Positions 44,552 to 53,265 of a stretch of 64,000 nucleotides of DNA are shown one piece after another. Source of the DNA: SVEL01 sp017381055 (GTDB lineage: Bacteria; Bacillota; Clostridia; Lachnospirales; Lachnospiraceae). The position numbers were made by a program, and so were the translations under genes. The notes under the pieces are model-generated. The model saw only the letters and a list, made by a program, of their open reading frames with translations, had not been told where the DNA came from and did no database searches. The stretch is from contig JAXJYC010000055.1 of the NCBI GenBank assembly GCA_036307185.1, positions 1-64,000 on the forward strand, written 5' to 3'. The stretch's first letter is position 1; every line of letters starts with the position of its first letter.

Positions 44552-45379
44552 TTAACGATTACCTAGCTGCCAAAAAGCCACTGCGCTTGCGGCAGCTACA
44601 TTTAATGAATCAACTCCGTGAGACATAGGTATAAGAACAGTGTAATCAGAGGCTTTGATAGTTTCATCAGAGAGTCCATAGCCTTCAGAACCAAGGATGA
44701 TAGCTAGTCTATCTTCTTTCATGAGCTCTTCATTATCTATGGATACAGAATCATCCTCAAGGGCCATAGAAACAGTCTTAAAGCCAAGATTCTTAAGTAA
44801 ATTCATATCTACAGCAGGTTGATCAGTTGCTTCATCACCAATAAATGTCCAAGGAATCTGAAATACAGTGCCCATACTTACACGGATAGCACGTCTGTAT
44901 AATGGATTGCTACAAGCTGGTGTAAGAAGAACAGCATCGATATTTAAGGCTGCTGCTGAACGCATAATAGCGCCTACATTTGTAGGGTTCATAACGTTTT
45001 CAAGTACAGCAATACGGCGAGCATTTTTGCATATTTCGTCTACTGATGGAAGGATAGGACGACGCATTGCACAAAGCATACCACGAGTTAGAGGATAACC
45101 AGTCAATTCTGTCAAAACATTGAATTCGGCTGTATAGATTGGAACATCACCAACACGTTCGATAATGCCTTTAGCCTGAGTGTCTAAATGCTTCTTTTCA
45201 ACTAAACAAGAGATAGGAACGCATCCTGCATTAAGGGCGCGCTCAATAACAAGAGGACTTTCAGCGATGAAAAGTCCTTTTTCTGGATAGTGACGGCTAA
45301 GAAGCTGAACTTCTGTGTAGCGTGCATATATATCAAGCACTGGGGCGTTAAAATCTGTTATTTCTATGATGTTTGACAT
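44552..45379 (-). CDS. TrmH/SpoU-family RNA methyltransferase
   Basis: This 275-residue enzyme has an N-terminal substrate-binding part (SRHYPEKGLFIAESPLVIER) and a SPOUT methyltransferase domain with ENVMNPTNVGAIMRSAAAL, LAIILGSEGYGLSD and IPMSHGVDSLNVAAASAV, the three SpoU motifs. It should 2'-O-methylate a ribose in rRNA or tRNA with S-adenosylmethionine. AGGAGA precedes the ATG at 45379. It is divergent from the radical SAM gene and converges on the ABC operon. Confidence 0.9.
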   Translation of the reverse strand: MSNIIEITDFNAPVLDIYARYTEVQLLSRHYPEKGLFIAESPLVIERALNAGCVPISCLVEKKHLDTQAKGIIERVGDVPIYTAEFNVLTELTGYPLTRGMLCAMRRPILPSVDEICKNARRIAVLENVMNPTNVGAIMRSAAALNIDAVLLTPACSNPLYRRAIRVSMGTVFQIPWTFIGDEATDQPAVDMNLLKNLGFKTVSMALEDDSVSIDNEELMKEDRLAIILGSEGYGLSDETIKASDYTVLIPMSHGVDSLNVAAASAVAFWQLGNR

Positions 45380-45448
45380 GGTTATCTCCTTAATGTAAAA
45401 TAAAATCTAATGGATATTATAGTGATAAGAATAGGATGTGTCAAATAG

Positions 45449-46423
45449 ATGATATTATATGAAAATTGCAAATTGTGCCCTAGAGAATGTGGTGTGAATC
45501 GTAGTGAAAAAAAAGGCATATGTAATAGCACAAATAAATGTAAAATAGTAAGAGCAGCCCTACATTTTTGGGAAGAACCATGTATATCCGGCATTGAAGG
45601 CATGGAAAAAAGTGGTTCAGGAACCATTTTCTTTGAGGGATGTTCTTTAGGATGTGTATTCTGTCAGAACTATGAGATATCAGACGGTAAGGCAGAGTAT
45701 GGAGTAGAGGTTTCTGTAGAACGATTGGTAGATATTTTCTTTGAATTGAAAGAAAAGGGTGCTAATAATATTAACTTTGTTACGCCAACTCATTTTATGC
45801 CACATATTAAACAAGCTATATTAATTGCAAAGGAGAGAAACTTTGATCTTCCATTTGTATATAATACAAGCGGTTATGAGAAGGTGGAGTGTTTAAAGGA
45901 ATTAGAAGGTTTAATAGATGTTTATCTTCCAGATATGAAGTATGCAGAGGATATGAAGTATGCAGAGAGTATCGGATGTAGCGAAAAGATAATAACAGAG
46001 CATAATATTGCTAAAGAATATTCAAGAGCTAGTGATTATTTTGCACGAGCAAAAGAAGCTATAGCAGAAATGTATGGTCAGGTTGGGGCACCACAGTTTG
46101 ATGAGCATGGTTTGATAAAGAAAGGTGTCATCGTAAGACACTTAATCCTACCTAATCATACAAAGAATTCTATGAAGGTTATAGAATATTTATATAATAC
46201 ATATAAGGATGATATTTACATAAGTATCATGAATCAGTATACGCCAGTGAAAACACCTAGAATGGAAGCGTATCCAAAGCTTCAGAGAGTAATAACAAAG
46301 AGGGAATATGAGAAGGTGATAGATTTTACTATAGAGCTTGGTGTAAAGAATGCGTTTATTCAGGAAGGTGGAACTTGTAAAGAGAGCTTTATACCTGATT
46401 TTAATGGAGAAGGAGCGCTATAG
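45449..46423 (+). CDS. Radical SAM protein, PflX/PflA-like (COG1313)
   Basis: This 324-residue protein has the radical SAM motif FEGCSLGCVFCQN near residues 66-78, preceded by an N-terminal Cys motif CKLCPRECGVNR and followed by a TIM-barrel (NFVTPTHFMPHI, PFVYNTSGYE, DVYLPDMKYA). It resembles PflX and TM_1602-like proteins, relatives of pyruvate formate-lyase activase; the target is unknown. A near duplication, KYAEDMKYAES, is visible near residue 175. Confidence 0.88.
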   Translation: MILYENCKLCPRECGVNRSEKKGICNSTNKCKIVRAALHFWEEPCISGIEGMEKSGSGTIFFEGCSLGCVFCQNYEISDGKAEYGVEVSVERLVDIFFELKEKGANNINFVTPTHFMPHIKQAILIAKERNFDLPFVYNTSGYEKVECLKELEGLIDVYLPDMKYAEDMKYAESIGCSEKIITEHNIAKEYSRASDYFARAKEAIAEMYGQVGAPQFDEHGLIKKGVIVRHLILPNHTKNSMKVIEYLYNTYKDDIYISIMNQYTPVKTPRMEAYPKLQRVITKREYEKVIDFTIELGVKNAFIQEGGTCKESFIPDFNGEGAL

Positions 46424-46451
46424 TAAAATCCAGTTAATTATGTGGTTCTCC

Positions 46452-46480
46452 TTGAAAGAAAGGCAAAAATATGATATAAT
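46452..46480 (+). promoter_or_regulatory. Sigma-A promoter of the chemoreceptor remnant
   Basis: TTGAAA (46452-46457), a 17-bp spacer and TATAAT (46475-46480). ATGATATAATAT and a downstream TCGTGAA also occur before the MCP at 39214. Confidence 0.65.
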
Positions 46481-46546
46481 ATTCTAAATTGTAAGTCGTG
46501 AATTAAATTTTATGATGGCTTAAAAAAAATTAAGGAGTTTTTTTTT

Positions 46547-47139
46547 ATGACACCAGAACAATACAAAAGATCTAGTAAAGTAGCCTATCCTATGGTTATG
46601 ATAACTTGTGCTATGGTTAATTTTACATTATTGGCTGCTATGTCAATGAAAGGGGCAATAGCTAATCTTATTATTCAGATAGCTATTATTACTGCAGCTA
46701 TGATAATAGCTACTATAGCATTTATCAAGCTTAAACATACTAAAAAGGGTATGATAATTATCGCGGGTATGGGTGCAGTTATGTATCTTGTAGTATGTAT
46801 TTTGAATAATAACAATAATACGTATATATATGGATTTATTGTGTTAGTAACATGTGTAGCGTATATGAATAAAAGTTTGATGTTATCGAGTCAGAGGTTG
46901 ACCATCTTTATGAAAATATCAAGCACACAGAAAGTCTTATGAAAGAAGTTATTAGTGCAACTGGTGTTATTAATGATAATATTAGTGATCTTTCATCGGC
47001 TAGCGAGGAGATTGCAGCATCATCAGAAACAGCAGTTACAGTTTCTGCTAGTGCTGTTGAACATATGGAAAGAGTTAATCATGAGCTTAGACAGGTTAAA
47101 AAGCTTGCAGCTAGATTACAGAATGCATCTGAGGAATAA
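46547..47139 (+). pseudogene. Truncated, frameshifted chemoreceptor
   Basis: The first frame (46547-46942) gives four to five membrane helices, then loses homology. The second (46939-47139, open from 46873) gives a typical MCP coiled coil (ASEEIAASSETAVTVSASAV). Adding one A in the AAAA run at 46871-46874 joins them as YMNKKFDVIESEVDHLYENI. Even repaired, the protein stops after about 197 residues with no signalling tip or CheW-binding hairpin, so it is a remnant or a membrane protein that only resembles an MCP. It keeps a good promoter and an AAGGAG site. Confidence 0.7.
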
Positions 47140-47173
47140 AATATATAATTTAATATTGGTCGAAATTGTGAGA

Positions 47174-47216
47174 TGGGCAAAATCCAACGGTAGAACGTTG
47201 GGTTTGCCCATTTTTT
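47174..47216 (+). terminator. Terminator built on a TGGGCA-N25-TGCCCA unit
   Basis: TGGGCA (47174) and TGCCCA (47205) close a hairpin whose inner arms CCAACG/CGTTGG also pair, followed by six Ts. The 37-bp length matches the four units at 8059-8312. Confidence 0.85.
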
Positions 47217-47249
47217 GAGAAAGAATAAATAGATGGACATTAAAGACGC

Positions 47250-47278
47250 TTGACATAGTTTTTAAAACCATATACAAT
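47250..47278 (+). promoter_or_regulatory. Sigma-A promoter of the DegV gene
   Basis: TTGACA (47250-47255), a 17-bp spacer and TACAAT (47273-47278). Confidence 0.7.
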
Positions 47279-47291
47279 AAGTGAAGGTGTG

Positions 47292-47330
47292 AAGTATGAA
47301 TAAGTATGAATAAGTATAAATAGGTATAGA
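47292..47330 (+). repeat. 10-bp tandem repeat in the DegV leader
   Basis: AAGTATGAAT occurs twice, then AAGTATAAAT and a partial AGGTATAG, nearly four copies at a 10-bp period between promoter and start codon. Confidence 0.7.
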
Positions 47331-47352
47331 TTTTGTGAAAGAGAGAATATTT

Positions 47353-48180
47353 ATGCGAAGAATAATAGTAGATTCGGGAAGTAGTATTAAGTTGGATGAA
47401 AGAGAGGCATATGGAGTAGATATACTTCCGATTCAGCTTCAGATGGGAGAAGAATCTTTTTTAGATGGAGTAAACCTTAGTACAGAGGAATTTTATAGTA
47501 GACTAAAAGATAGTAGTCAGTTTCCAAAGACATCATTGCCATCACTTGGGGAAGCCCAGGAGTTAGTTGACTCTTATATCAATCAAGGCGATGAAGTTTT
47601 AATTATAACCATTTCATCAGGAATTTCAGGAACATATCAAGCTATAAAGATGCTTTTTGAAGAGTATGAAAATGTAACTGTGTTTGATTCTAAGCTTGCG
47701 GTAGCTGGAATTCGAGTTCTTGTACAAGAAGCGAAAAAATACGAAAATGAGTCAATGGAATATGTAGTTGAGAAGTTAAATCAATTGATTCCTAGAATTG
47801 TAATAGCAGCAGTTCCAGAGACATTAGATTATTTACTTGCAGGTGGTCGTTTATCAAAGAGTAGTTGGATGTTAGGTAAGTTATTATCGATTATTCCTAT
47901 TATTACTTTTAATGAGGGAAAAGTTGATGTGCTTACAAAGAAACGAGGCTTAAAGCAAAGTAAAAAGGCATTGATAGATAAGATTGTAGAAGACAAAGTT
48001 GACAAATCATACGGAATCGTAGCAGCATATACATACAATAAGGGTAATGTAGATAGCTTAATTGAAATGTTACCAGATGAATATAAAGGCGAAATTACAG
48101 TATATGATGATTTGTGTTCTTCTATTGCTTGTCATTGGGGACCAAATGCCTTTGGTTTCATATATGTAAAAGGTGTTTAA
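47353..48180 (+). CDS. DegV-family fatty-acid-binding protein
   Basis: This 275-residue protein has the DegV pattern: an N-terminal VDSGSSIKLDE, DGVNLSTEEFYSRL, PKTSLPSLGEAQELV, IITISSGISGTYQ, VFDSKLAVAGIRVLV and AVPETLDYLLAGGRLSKSS. DegV proteins bind a fatty acid in the cytosol and are related to FakB, which presents fatty acids to FakA kinase for phospholipid synthesis. No FakA gene is nearby. ATG 47353 follows GAGAGA; the GTG at 47335 is an upstream in-frame codon. Confidence 0.9.
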   Translation: MRRIIVDSGSSIKLDEREAYGVDILPIQLQMGEESFLDGVNLSTEEFYSRLKDSSQFPKTSLPSLGEAQELVDSYINQGDEVLIITISSGISGTYQAIKMLFEEYENVTVFDSKLAVAGIRVLVQEAKKYENESMEYVVEKLNQLIPRIVIAAVPETLDYLLAGGRLSKSSWMLGKLLSIIPIITFNEGKVDVLTKKRGLKQSKKALIDKIVEDKVDKSYGIVAAYTYNKGNVDSLIEMLPDEYKGEITVYDDLCSSIACHWGPNAFGFIYVKGV

Positions 48181-48194
48181 TACAAAATTATTAT

Positions 48195-48225
48195 AAAATC
48201 GTAGCCATTAACGGCTACGATTTTG
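48195..48225 (+). terminator. Rho-independent terminator
   Basis: AAAATCGTAGCC pairs perfectly with GGCTACGATTTT around ATTAAC. Confidence 0.8.
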
Positions 48226-48254
48226 TTGATTTTATTACTTTAATGTGGTACAAT
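48226..48254 (+). promoter_or_regulatory. Sigma-A promoter of the ior operon
   Basis: TTGATT (48226-48231), a 17-bp spacer and TACAAT (48249-48254), about 95 bp before iorA. Confidence 0.6.
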
Positions 48255-48350
48255 GGTTGCGTTGTTCATATTACAACGGAAATAAAAGGAATTTATCTAG
48301 AAATAATTAGAAAAATTGATTTCTTATATAGGAAAGGATGGAAGATAAAA

Positions 48351-50090
48351 GTGTCAGAGAAGAAGATTATGCTTGGTAACGAGGCTATTGCTCGTGGTGC
48401 TTATGAGGCAGGCGTTAAGGTTTCTGCTGCATACCCAGGAACACCAAGTACAGAGATTAGTGAAAACATTGTAAAGTATAATGAGATTTACGCAGAGTGG
48501 TCTCCAAATGAGAAGGTTGCTATGGAAGTTGCTATCGGTGCATCTATTAGCGGTGTACGTGCAATGGCATCAATGAAGCATGTTGGTGTAAATGTAGCTA
48601 GTGACCCTCTTTATACTATCGCATATGGCGGTGTAAACGGTGGTTTAGTGCTTGTAGCTGCAGATGATCCAGGTCTTTACAGCTCACAGAATGAGCAGGA
48701 CACAAGATGTGTAGCTAGAGCTGCTCAGGTTCCTGTATTAGAGCCATCTGATAGCCAGGAAGCTAAGGATTTTGTTAAGTATGCATTCGAATATAGTGAA
48801 AAGTATGATACACCAGTTATCGTTCGTACTACAACACGTTTATCACACTCACAGGGTCCAGTTACTCTTGAGGAGAGAAATGAAGTAGAAGATAAGGTAT
48901 ACGAGAGAAATGTAGCTAAGTTCGTTATGATGCCAGGTAATGCTAAGAATCGTCACGTATACGTAGAGCAGAGACTTAAAGATATGGCTGAAGACGGCGC
49001 TAGCATGCCAATTAACCGCATTGAGTACAATGATAAGAAGATTGGTTTTATTACAAGTGGTATCGCATATCAGTATGTTAAGGAAGCTTGTCCAGAAGCA
49101 TCTGTATGTAAGTTAGGTCTTGTTCATCCACTTCCAAGAAAGATGATCGAAGAGTTCGCAAAGAATGTTGAGACATTATACATATTTGAAGAGTTAGAGC
49201 CAGTAATTGAGGAGCAGGTTAAGTCTTGGGGAATCAAGTGTATTGGTAAGGAAATCTTCACAGTACAGGGTGAGTACAGCGCTAATATGATTCGTGAGAA
49301 GGTATTAGGCGAGAAGTTAGACCTTAAGGCGCCTTCACAGGTTCCAGCACGTCCACCAATTCTTTGTCCAGGATGTCCACACAGAAGTGTATTCTCAGTA
49401 CTTAAGAAGCTTGGAATCCACGCAGCTGGTGATATCGGATGTTATACACTTGGCGCAGTTGCACCACTTTCAGTAGTTGATACAACAGTATGTATGGGTG
49501 CAAGTATTTCTACACTTCACGGTATGGAGAAGGCTAAGGGTAAGGATTACATCAAGAACTGGGTAGCTGTAATCGGTGATTCTACATTTATGCATACAGG
49601 TGTTAATTCACTTATGAATATGGTTTACAATAAGTCAACAGGTACAGTTATGATTCTTGATAACTCTACAACAGGTATGACAGGACATCAGGATCATGCA
49701 GCAACAGGTAAGACACTTATGGGTGAGCCAACTAATGCTATTAATATTTATAACCTTTGCAAGGCACTTGGTATCAACAATGTAGTAGAGGTGAATGCAT
49801 TTGATATCGCTACATTAGAGAAGGTTGTTAAGGAAGAGACAGCTAGAGAAGAGGTTTCTGTAATTATTACAAAGTCACCTTGTGTACTTCTTAAGAGCAA
49901 TGTATTCCCTAACAAGTGTGTTGCTATCTCTGAAAAATGTAAGAAGTGTGGCGCTTGCCTTAAGCCAGGATGTCCAGCACTTACAAAGAATGAGGATGGA
50001 ACAATTAAGATTGATGAGACAATGTGTAATGCGTGTGGACTTTGTAAGACACTTTGTAAATTTGATGCTATTGAGGAGGTTGCAAAATAA
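48351..50090 (+). CDS. iorA: Indolepyruvate ferredoxin oxidoreductase, alpha subunit
   Basis: This 579-residue thiamine-diphosphate enzyme oxidatively decarboxylates aryl-pyruvates (from Trp, Phe, Tyr) to aryl-acetyl-CoA, reducing ferredoxin. It shows LGNEAIARGAYEAGVKVSAA and YPGTPSTEISE, the core PPILCPGCPHRSVFSVLKKL, the thiamine site GDSTFMHTGVNSLMNMVYN, and C-terminal ferredoxin motifs CKKCGACLKPGCP and CNACGLCKTLCKF. GTG 48351 is chosen because it follows GGAAAGGATGGAAG and gives the usual N-terminus. It overlaps iorB by one base. Strong codon bias suggests high expression. Confidence 0.93.
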   Translation: MSEKKIMLGNEAIARGAYEAGVKVSAAYPGTPSTEISENIVKYNEIYAEWSPNEKVAMEVAIGASISGVRAMASMKHVGVNVASDPLYTIAYGGVNGGLVLVAADDPGLYSSQNEQDTRCVARAAQVPVLEPSDSQEAKDFVKYAFEYSEKYDTPVIVRTTTRLSHSQGPVTLEERNEVEDKVYERNVAKFVMMPGNAKNRHVYVEQRLKDMAEDGASMPINRIEYNDKKIGFITSGIAYQYVKEACPEASVCKLGLVHPLPRKMIEEFAKNVETLYIFEELEPVIEEQVKSWGIKCIGKEIFTVQGEYSANMIREKVLGEKLDLKAPSQVPARPPILCPGCPHRSVFSVLKKLGIHAAGDIGCYTLGAVAPLSVVDTTVCMGASISTLHGMEKAKGKDYIKNWVAVIGDSTFMHTGVNSLMNMVYNKSTGTVMILDNSTTGMTGHQDHAATGKTLMGEPTNAINIYNLCKALGINNVVEVNAFDIATLEKVVKEETAREEVSVIITKSPCVLLKSNVFPNKCVAISEKCKKCGACLKPGCPALTKNEDGTIKIDETMCNACGLCKTLCKFDAIEEVAK

Positions 50091-50659
50091 TGAAAACTAA
50101 GAATATTATGATTGTCGGCGTAGGCGGACAGGGAACACTCCTTACAAGTAGAATACTTGGTGGTATTGCAATGCAGGCAGGCTATGACGTGAAGCTTTCT
50201 GAGGTTCACGGAATGGCACAGCGTGGTGGTAGTGTAGTTACATTTGTAAGATATGGTGCAAGCGTTGCAGAGCCAATCGTTGAAGAAGGATGTGCAGATG
50301 TTATTATCGCTTTTGAGAGATTAGAGGCAAAGAGATATGCTCATTTCCTTAAGAAGGATGGCGTAATGATTATAAATGATCAGAGAATTGACCCTATCAC
50401 AGTAGTTACAGGTGCAGCAACATATCCAGAAGGAATTATTGAGGATTTACAGAAGGACAATAAAGTATTTACAGTAAATGCTATGGAGGAAGCTAAGAAG
50501 CTTGGTAACTCTAAGGTATTTAATATTATAGTTTTAGGTATAGCTGCAAAGCATATGGATTATACTAAGGAGCAGTGGCTTCAGGTTATCGAGAATACAG
50601 TTCCACCTAAGACAATTGAAATCAATAAAAAAGCGTTCGAAATTGGCTATGATATGTAG
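50090..50659 (+). CDS. iorB: Indolepyruvate ferredoxin oxidoreductase, beta subunit
   Basis: This 189-residue protein is the gamma/beta domain of 2-oxoacid:acceptor oxidoreductases: IVGVGGQGTLLTSRILGGIA, EVHGMAQRGGSVVTFVRYG and the C-terminal NIIVLGIAAKHM. It forms the enzyme with IorA, to which it is coupled by TAATG. Confidence 0.92.
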   Translation: MKTKNIMIVGVGGQGTLLTSRILGGIAMQAGYDVKLSEVHGMAQRGGSVVTFVRYGASVAEPIVEEGCADVIIAFERLEAKRYAHFLKKDGVMIINDQRIDPITVVTGAATYPEGIIEDLQKDNKVFTVNAMEEAKKLGNSKVFNIIVLGIAAKHMDYTKEQWLQVIENTVPPKTIEINKKAFEIGYDM

Positions 50660-50689
50660 TCAAGAATAATGTATTGGGAGGAATGACAA

Positions 50690-51991
50690 ATGATTTGGAA
50701 TGAAGCAAGAGAGTGTATGAGCCGCGAAGATATGAATAATCTTCAGAGTGCAAGACTTCGCAAGGTTGTAGATAGAGTTTATCACAATGTTGAGCCATAT
50801 AGAAAGAAGATGCAAGAAGCAGGACTTGAGCCAGGAGATATTAATGGCATCGAGGATTTACATAAGCTTCCATTTACAACAAAGGATGATCTTAGAGACA
50901 ATTATCCATTTGGCTTGTTTGCAGCACCACAGTCTGACATCGTAAGAATTCACGCATCATCAGGAACAACAGGTAAGGCTACAGTAGTTGGCTATACTCG
51001 TAAGGATATTGATGTATGGAGAGAATGTGTTGCTAGATGTTGTACAATGGCAGGTCTTGGTAAGAATGATATTATCCAGGTTGCTTATGGATATGGACTT
51101 TTTACAGGTGGTCTTGGCGGACATTACGGTGCAGAGCATCTTGGTGCAACAGTAGTTCCAATGTCTACAGGTAATACAAAGAAGCTTATCGATATGATGA
51201 TAGATTTTGGTGCAACAGGTCTTATGTGTACACCTTCATACCTTATGCATATTGCTGAGGTTATTGAAGAGATGGGTGTTAAGGATAAGATTAAGCTTAA
51301 GGCTACTATCAATGGCGCAGAGCCTTGGACAGAGAATATGAGAATTCAGATTGAAGAGCGTCTTGGAATTCATGCTCATGATATTTACGGTTTAAGTGAG
51401 ATTATGGGACCTGGTGTAGCTTGTGACTGTATACATCATAAGGGACTTCATATCTTTGAGGATCATTTCCTTCCAGAAATCATTGATCCTAAGACATTAC
51501 AGCCAGTGGCACCAGGAGAGACAGGTGAACTTGTTATCACAACACTTACTAAGGAAGGTATTCCACTTATTAGATATAGAACAAAGGATTTAACAAGTCT
51601 TTCGTATGAAAAGTGTGAATGTGGTAGAACAACAGCTAGAATTTCTAGATTTAAGGGTCGTTCAGACGATATGCTTATTATCCGTGGTGTTAACGTATTC
51701 CCAAGCCAGGTAGAGGCGGCTCTCCTTACAGTAGATGGAATTACACCAAATTATCAGATTGTAGTAGACAGAGTAGATTACCAGGATACTCTTGAAATTT
51801 TAGTTGAGGTAGAAGAGAGATTCTTCTCAGATGAGATTAAGGAGCTTGAAGGTCTTACAAAGAAGATTGGTCATACAATTCAGCAGGCTCTTGGTTTATC
51901 AGCAAAGATTAAGCTTGTTGAGCCAAAGAGTATTGAAAGAAGTATGGGTAAGGCTGTCAGAGTAATCGACAAGCGTAAGTTTGATAATTAG
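50690..51991 (+). CDS. paaK: Phenylacetate-CoA ligase
   Basis: This 433-residue AMP-forming ligase has HASSGTTGKATVVGYT (the P loop, about 85-100), YGLSEIMGPGVACDC, LVITTLTKEGIPLIRYRTKD and SRFKGRSDDMLIIRGVNVFP. It joins CoA to phenylacetate or related aryl acids, or in reverse makes ATP from aryl-acetyl-CoA. Behind IorAB this second direction would conserve energy when aromatic amino acids are fermented to aryl acetates. GGGAGG precedes ATG 50690. Confidence 0.92.
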   Translation: MIWNEARECMSREDMNNLQSARLRKVVDRVYHNVEPYRKKMQEAGLEPGDINGIEDLHKLPFTTKDDLRDNYPFGLFAAPQSDIVRIHASSGTTGKATVVGYTRKDIDVWRECVARCCTMAGLGKNDIIQVAYGYGLFTGGLGGHYGAEHLGATVVPMSTGNTKKLIDMMIDFGATGLMCTPSYLMHIAEVIEEMGVKDKIKLKATINGAEPWTENMRIQIEERLGIHAHDIYGLSEIMGPGVACDCIHHKGLHIFEDHFLPEIIDPKTLQPVAPGETGELVITTLTKEGIPLIRYRTKDLTSLSYEKCECGRTTARISRFKGRSDDMLIIRGVNVFPSQVEAALLTVDGITPNYQIVVDRVDYQDTLEILVEVEERFFSDEIKELEGLTKKIGHTIQQALGLSAKIKLVEPKSIERSMGKAVRVIDKRKFDN

Positions 51992-52002
51992 GAGGTGTAG
52001 CT

Positions 52003-52422
52003 ATGTTTATTAAGCAGTTATCAGTATTTATAGAGAATAGAGAAGGTCGTCTTGGAGAGGTTTTAACAGCTCTTAAGGACAACAATATTAATATCGTTTC
52101 TTTAAGTCTTGCAGACACAAGTGATTATGGCATGCTTCGTATGATAACATCTAATCCAGAAGAAGCTAAGAGTGTTCTTAAAGAAAAAGGATTCTCAGCA
52201 ATGCTTACAGATGTTTTAGCTGTAAAGCTTCAGCATAAGGTAGGAGAGTTACAGGAAGTATTAGAAATTATCTGTAAAGCTGGCATCAATGTTGAGTATA
52301 TGTATGCATTAGCTACAAGGAATGATGATGCAACAATCGTAATTAAGACATCAAATGCTGAAGAAGCAGCATTACTTCTTCAGAAGGAAGGAGCAGAGTT
52401 CTTAACATCTAGCGAGATATAA
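52003..52422 (+). CDS. ACT-domain amino-acid-binding protein
   Basis: This 139-residue protein consists of two ACT domains (IENREGRLGEVLTALKDNNI and VGELQEVLEIICKAGINVEY). Stand-alone ACT pairs next to IorAB-PaaK are common and probably bind an aromatic amino acid as a regulatory signal. It begins 11 nt after paaK behind GGAGGTG. Confidence 0.88.
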   Translation: MFIKQLSVFIENREGRLGEVLTALKDNNINIVSLSLADTSDYGMLRMITSNPEEAKSVLKEKGFSAMLTDVLAVKLQHKVGELQEVLEIICKAGINVEYMYALATRNDDATIVIKTSNAEEAALLLQKEGAEFLTSSEI

Positions 52423-52441
52423 GAACTTCGCGGTATATAAT

Positions 52442-53248
52442 ATGATAATAGATATCCATACCCATATATTTCCAGAGAAAATTGCTGCAGGAGCAATAGA
52501 AAAGCTTGAGAAAAAGGCAGATTTAAAGGCATCAACTAATGGAATGTTAGATGGCTTGAAGGCATCGGCGGCATTAGCTGGAATAGATTATTCAGTAGTT
52601 ATGCCTGTAGTTACTAGGCAGGAGCAGTTTGATAATGTAAATACCTATGCTGCATGGCTTAACGAAAATTGCTGTGATGGTCCACAAAAGATATTGTCTT
52701 TTGGTGGTGTTCATCCGGATGATACTGATTATGTAAGTCATCTTAAGCAGATTAAGAAGATGGGCATCAAGGGCATAAAGCTACATCCAGATTATCAAAA
52801 TGTCTATATAGATGATAAGAGATTTCTTAACATTATAGATAAGGCAAGTGAGTTAGATTTGGCAGTTCTTATTCATGCAGGAATAGATATTGGACTTCCA
52901 GAACCAGTACATTGTCCACCGGATAGAGCGAGAAAGATGATTGATGAAATTAAGCCAGAGAAACTTATATTAGCTCATTATGGTGGCTATGGACAATGGG
53001 ATATGGTAGAGGAATATCTTGTAGGTGAGAAGGTATACTTTGATACAGCCTTTCTTGTGGATAGCATAGAAGAAGAGCAATTTGTAAGAATAGTGAAAAA
53101 TCATGGAGCAGATAAGATATTATTCGGATCTGATTGTCCATGGACTTCACAAAAAGATTCAGTAGAATTTATAAAGAAGCTTCCTATAAGTGATAAAGAA
53201 AAAGAGCAGATTCTAGGATTAAATGCCAAGAACCTGCTTGGGATATAG
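52442..53248 (+). CDS. Amidohydrolase-2 family metal hydrolase
   Basis: This 268-residue TIM-barrel hydrolase has IIDIHTHIFPEKI (metal-binding HxH), GVHPDD, GIKLHPDYQN, LIHAGID, LILAHYGGYG and ILFGSDCPW, which supply the metal and catalytic residues of the amidohydrolase-2 family. Possible reactions include decarboxylation of aromatic acids, but this cannot be fixed. It follows the ACT gene at 19 nt without a strong ribosome site. Confidence 0.85.
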   Translation: MIIDIHTHIFPEKIAAGAIEKLEKKADLKASTNGMLDGLKASAALAGIDYSVVMPVVTRQEQFDNVNTYAAWLNENCCDGPQKILSFGGVHPDDTDYVSHLKQIKKMGIKGIKLHPDYQNVYIDDKRFLNIIDKASELDLAVLIHAGIDIGLPEPVHCPPDRARKMIDEIKPEKLILAHYGGYGQWDMVEEYLVGEKVYFDTAFLVDSIEEEQFVRIVKNHGADKILFGSDCPWTSQKDSVEFIKKLPISDKEKEQILGLNAKNLLGI

Positions 53249-53265
53249 GAAATGAAATTAAATAA

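Noticed and set aside
49748..50209. 153-codon minus-strand frame
   Set aside because: It is antisense to iorA and iorB, which have clear homology and codon bias; it has no ribosome site.
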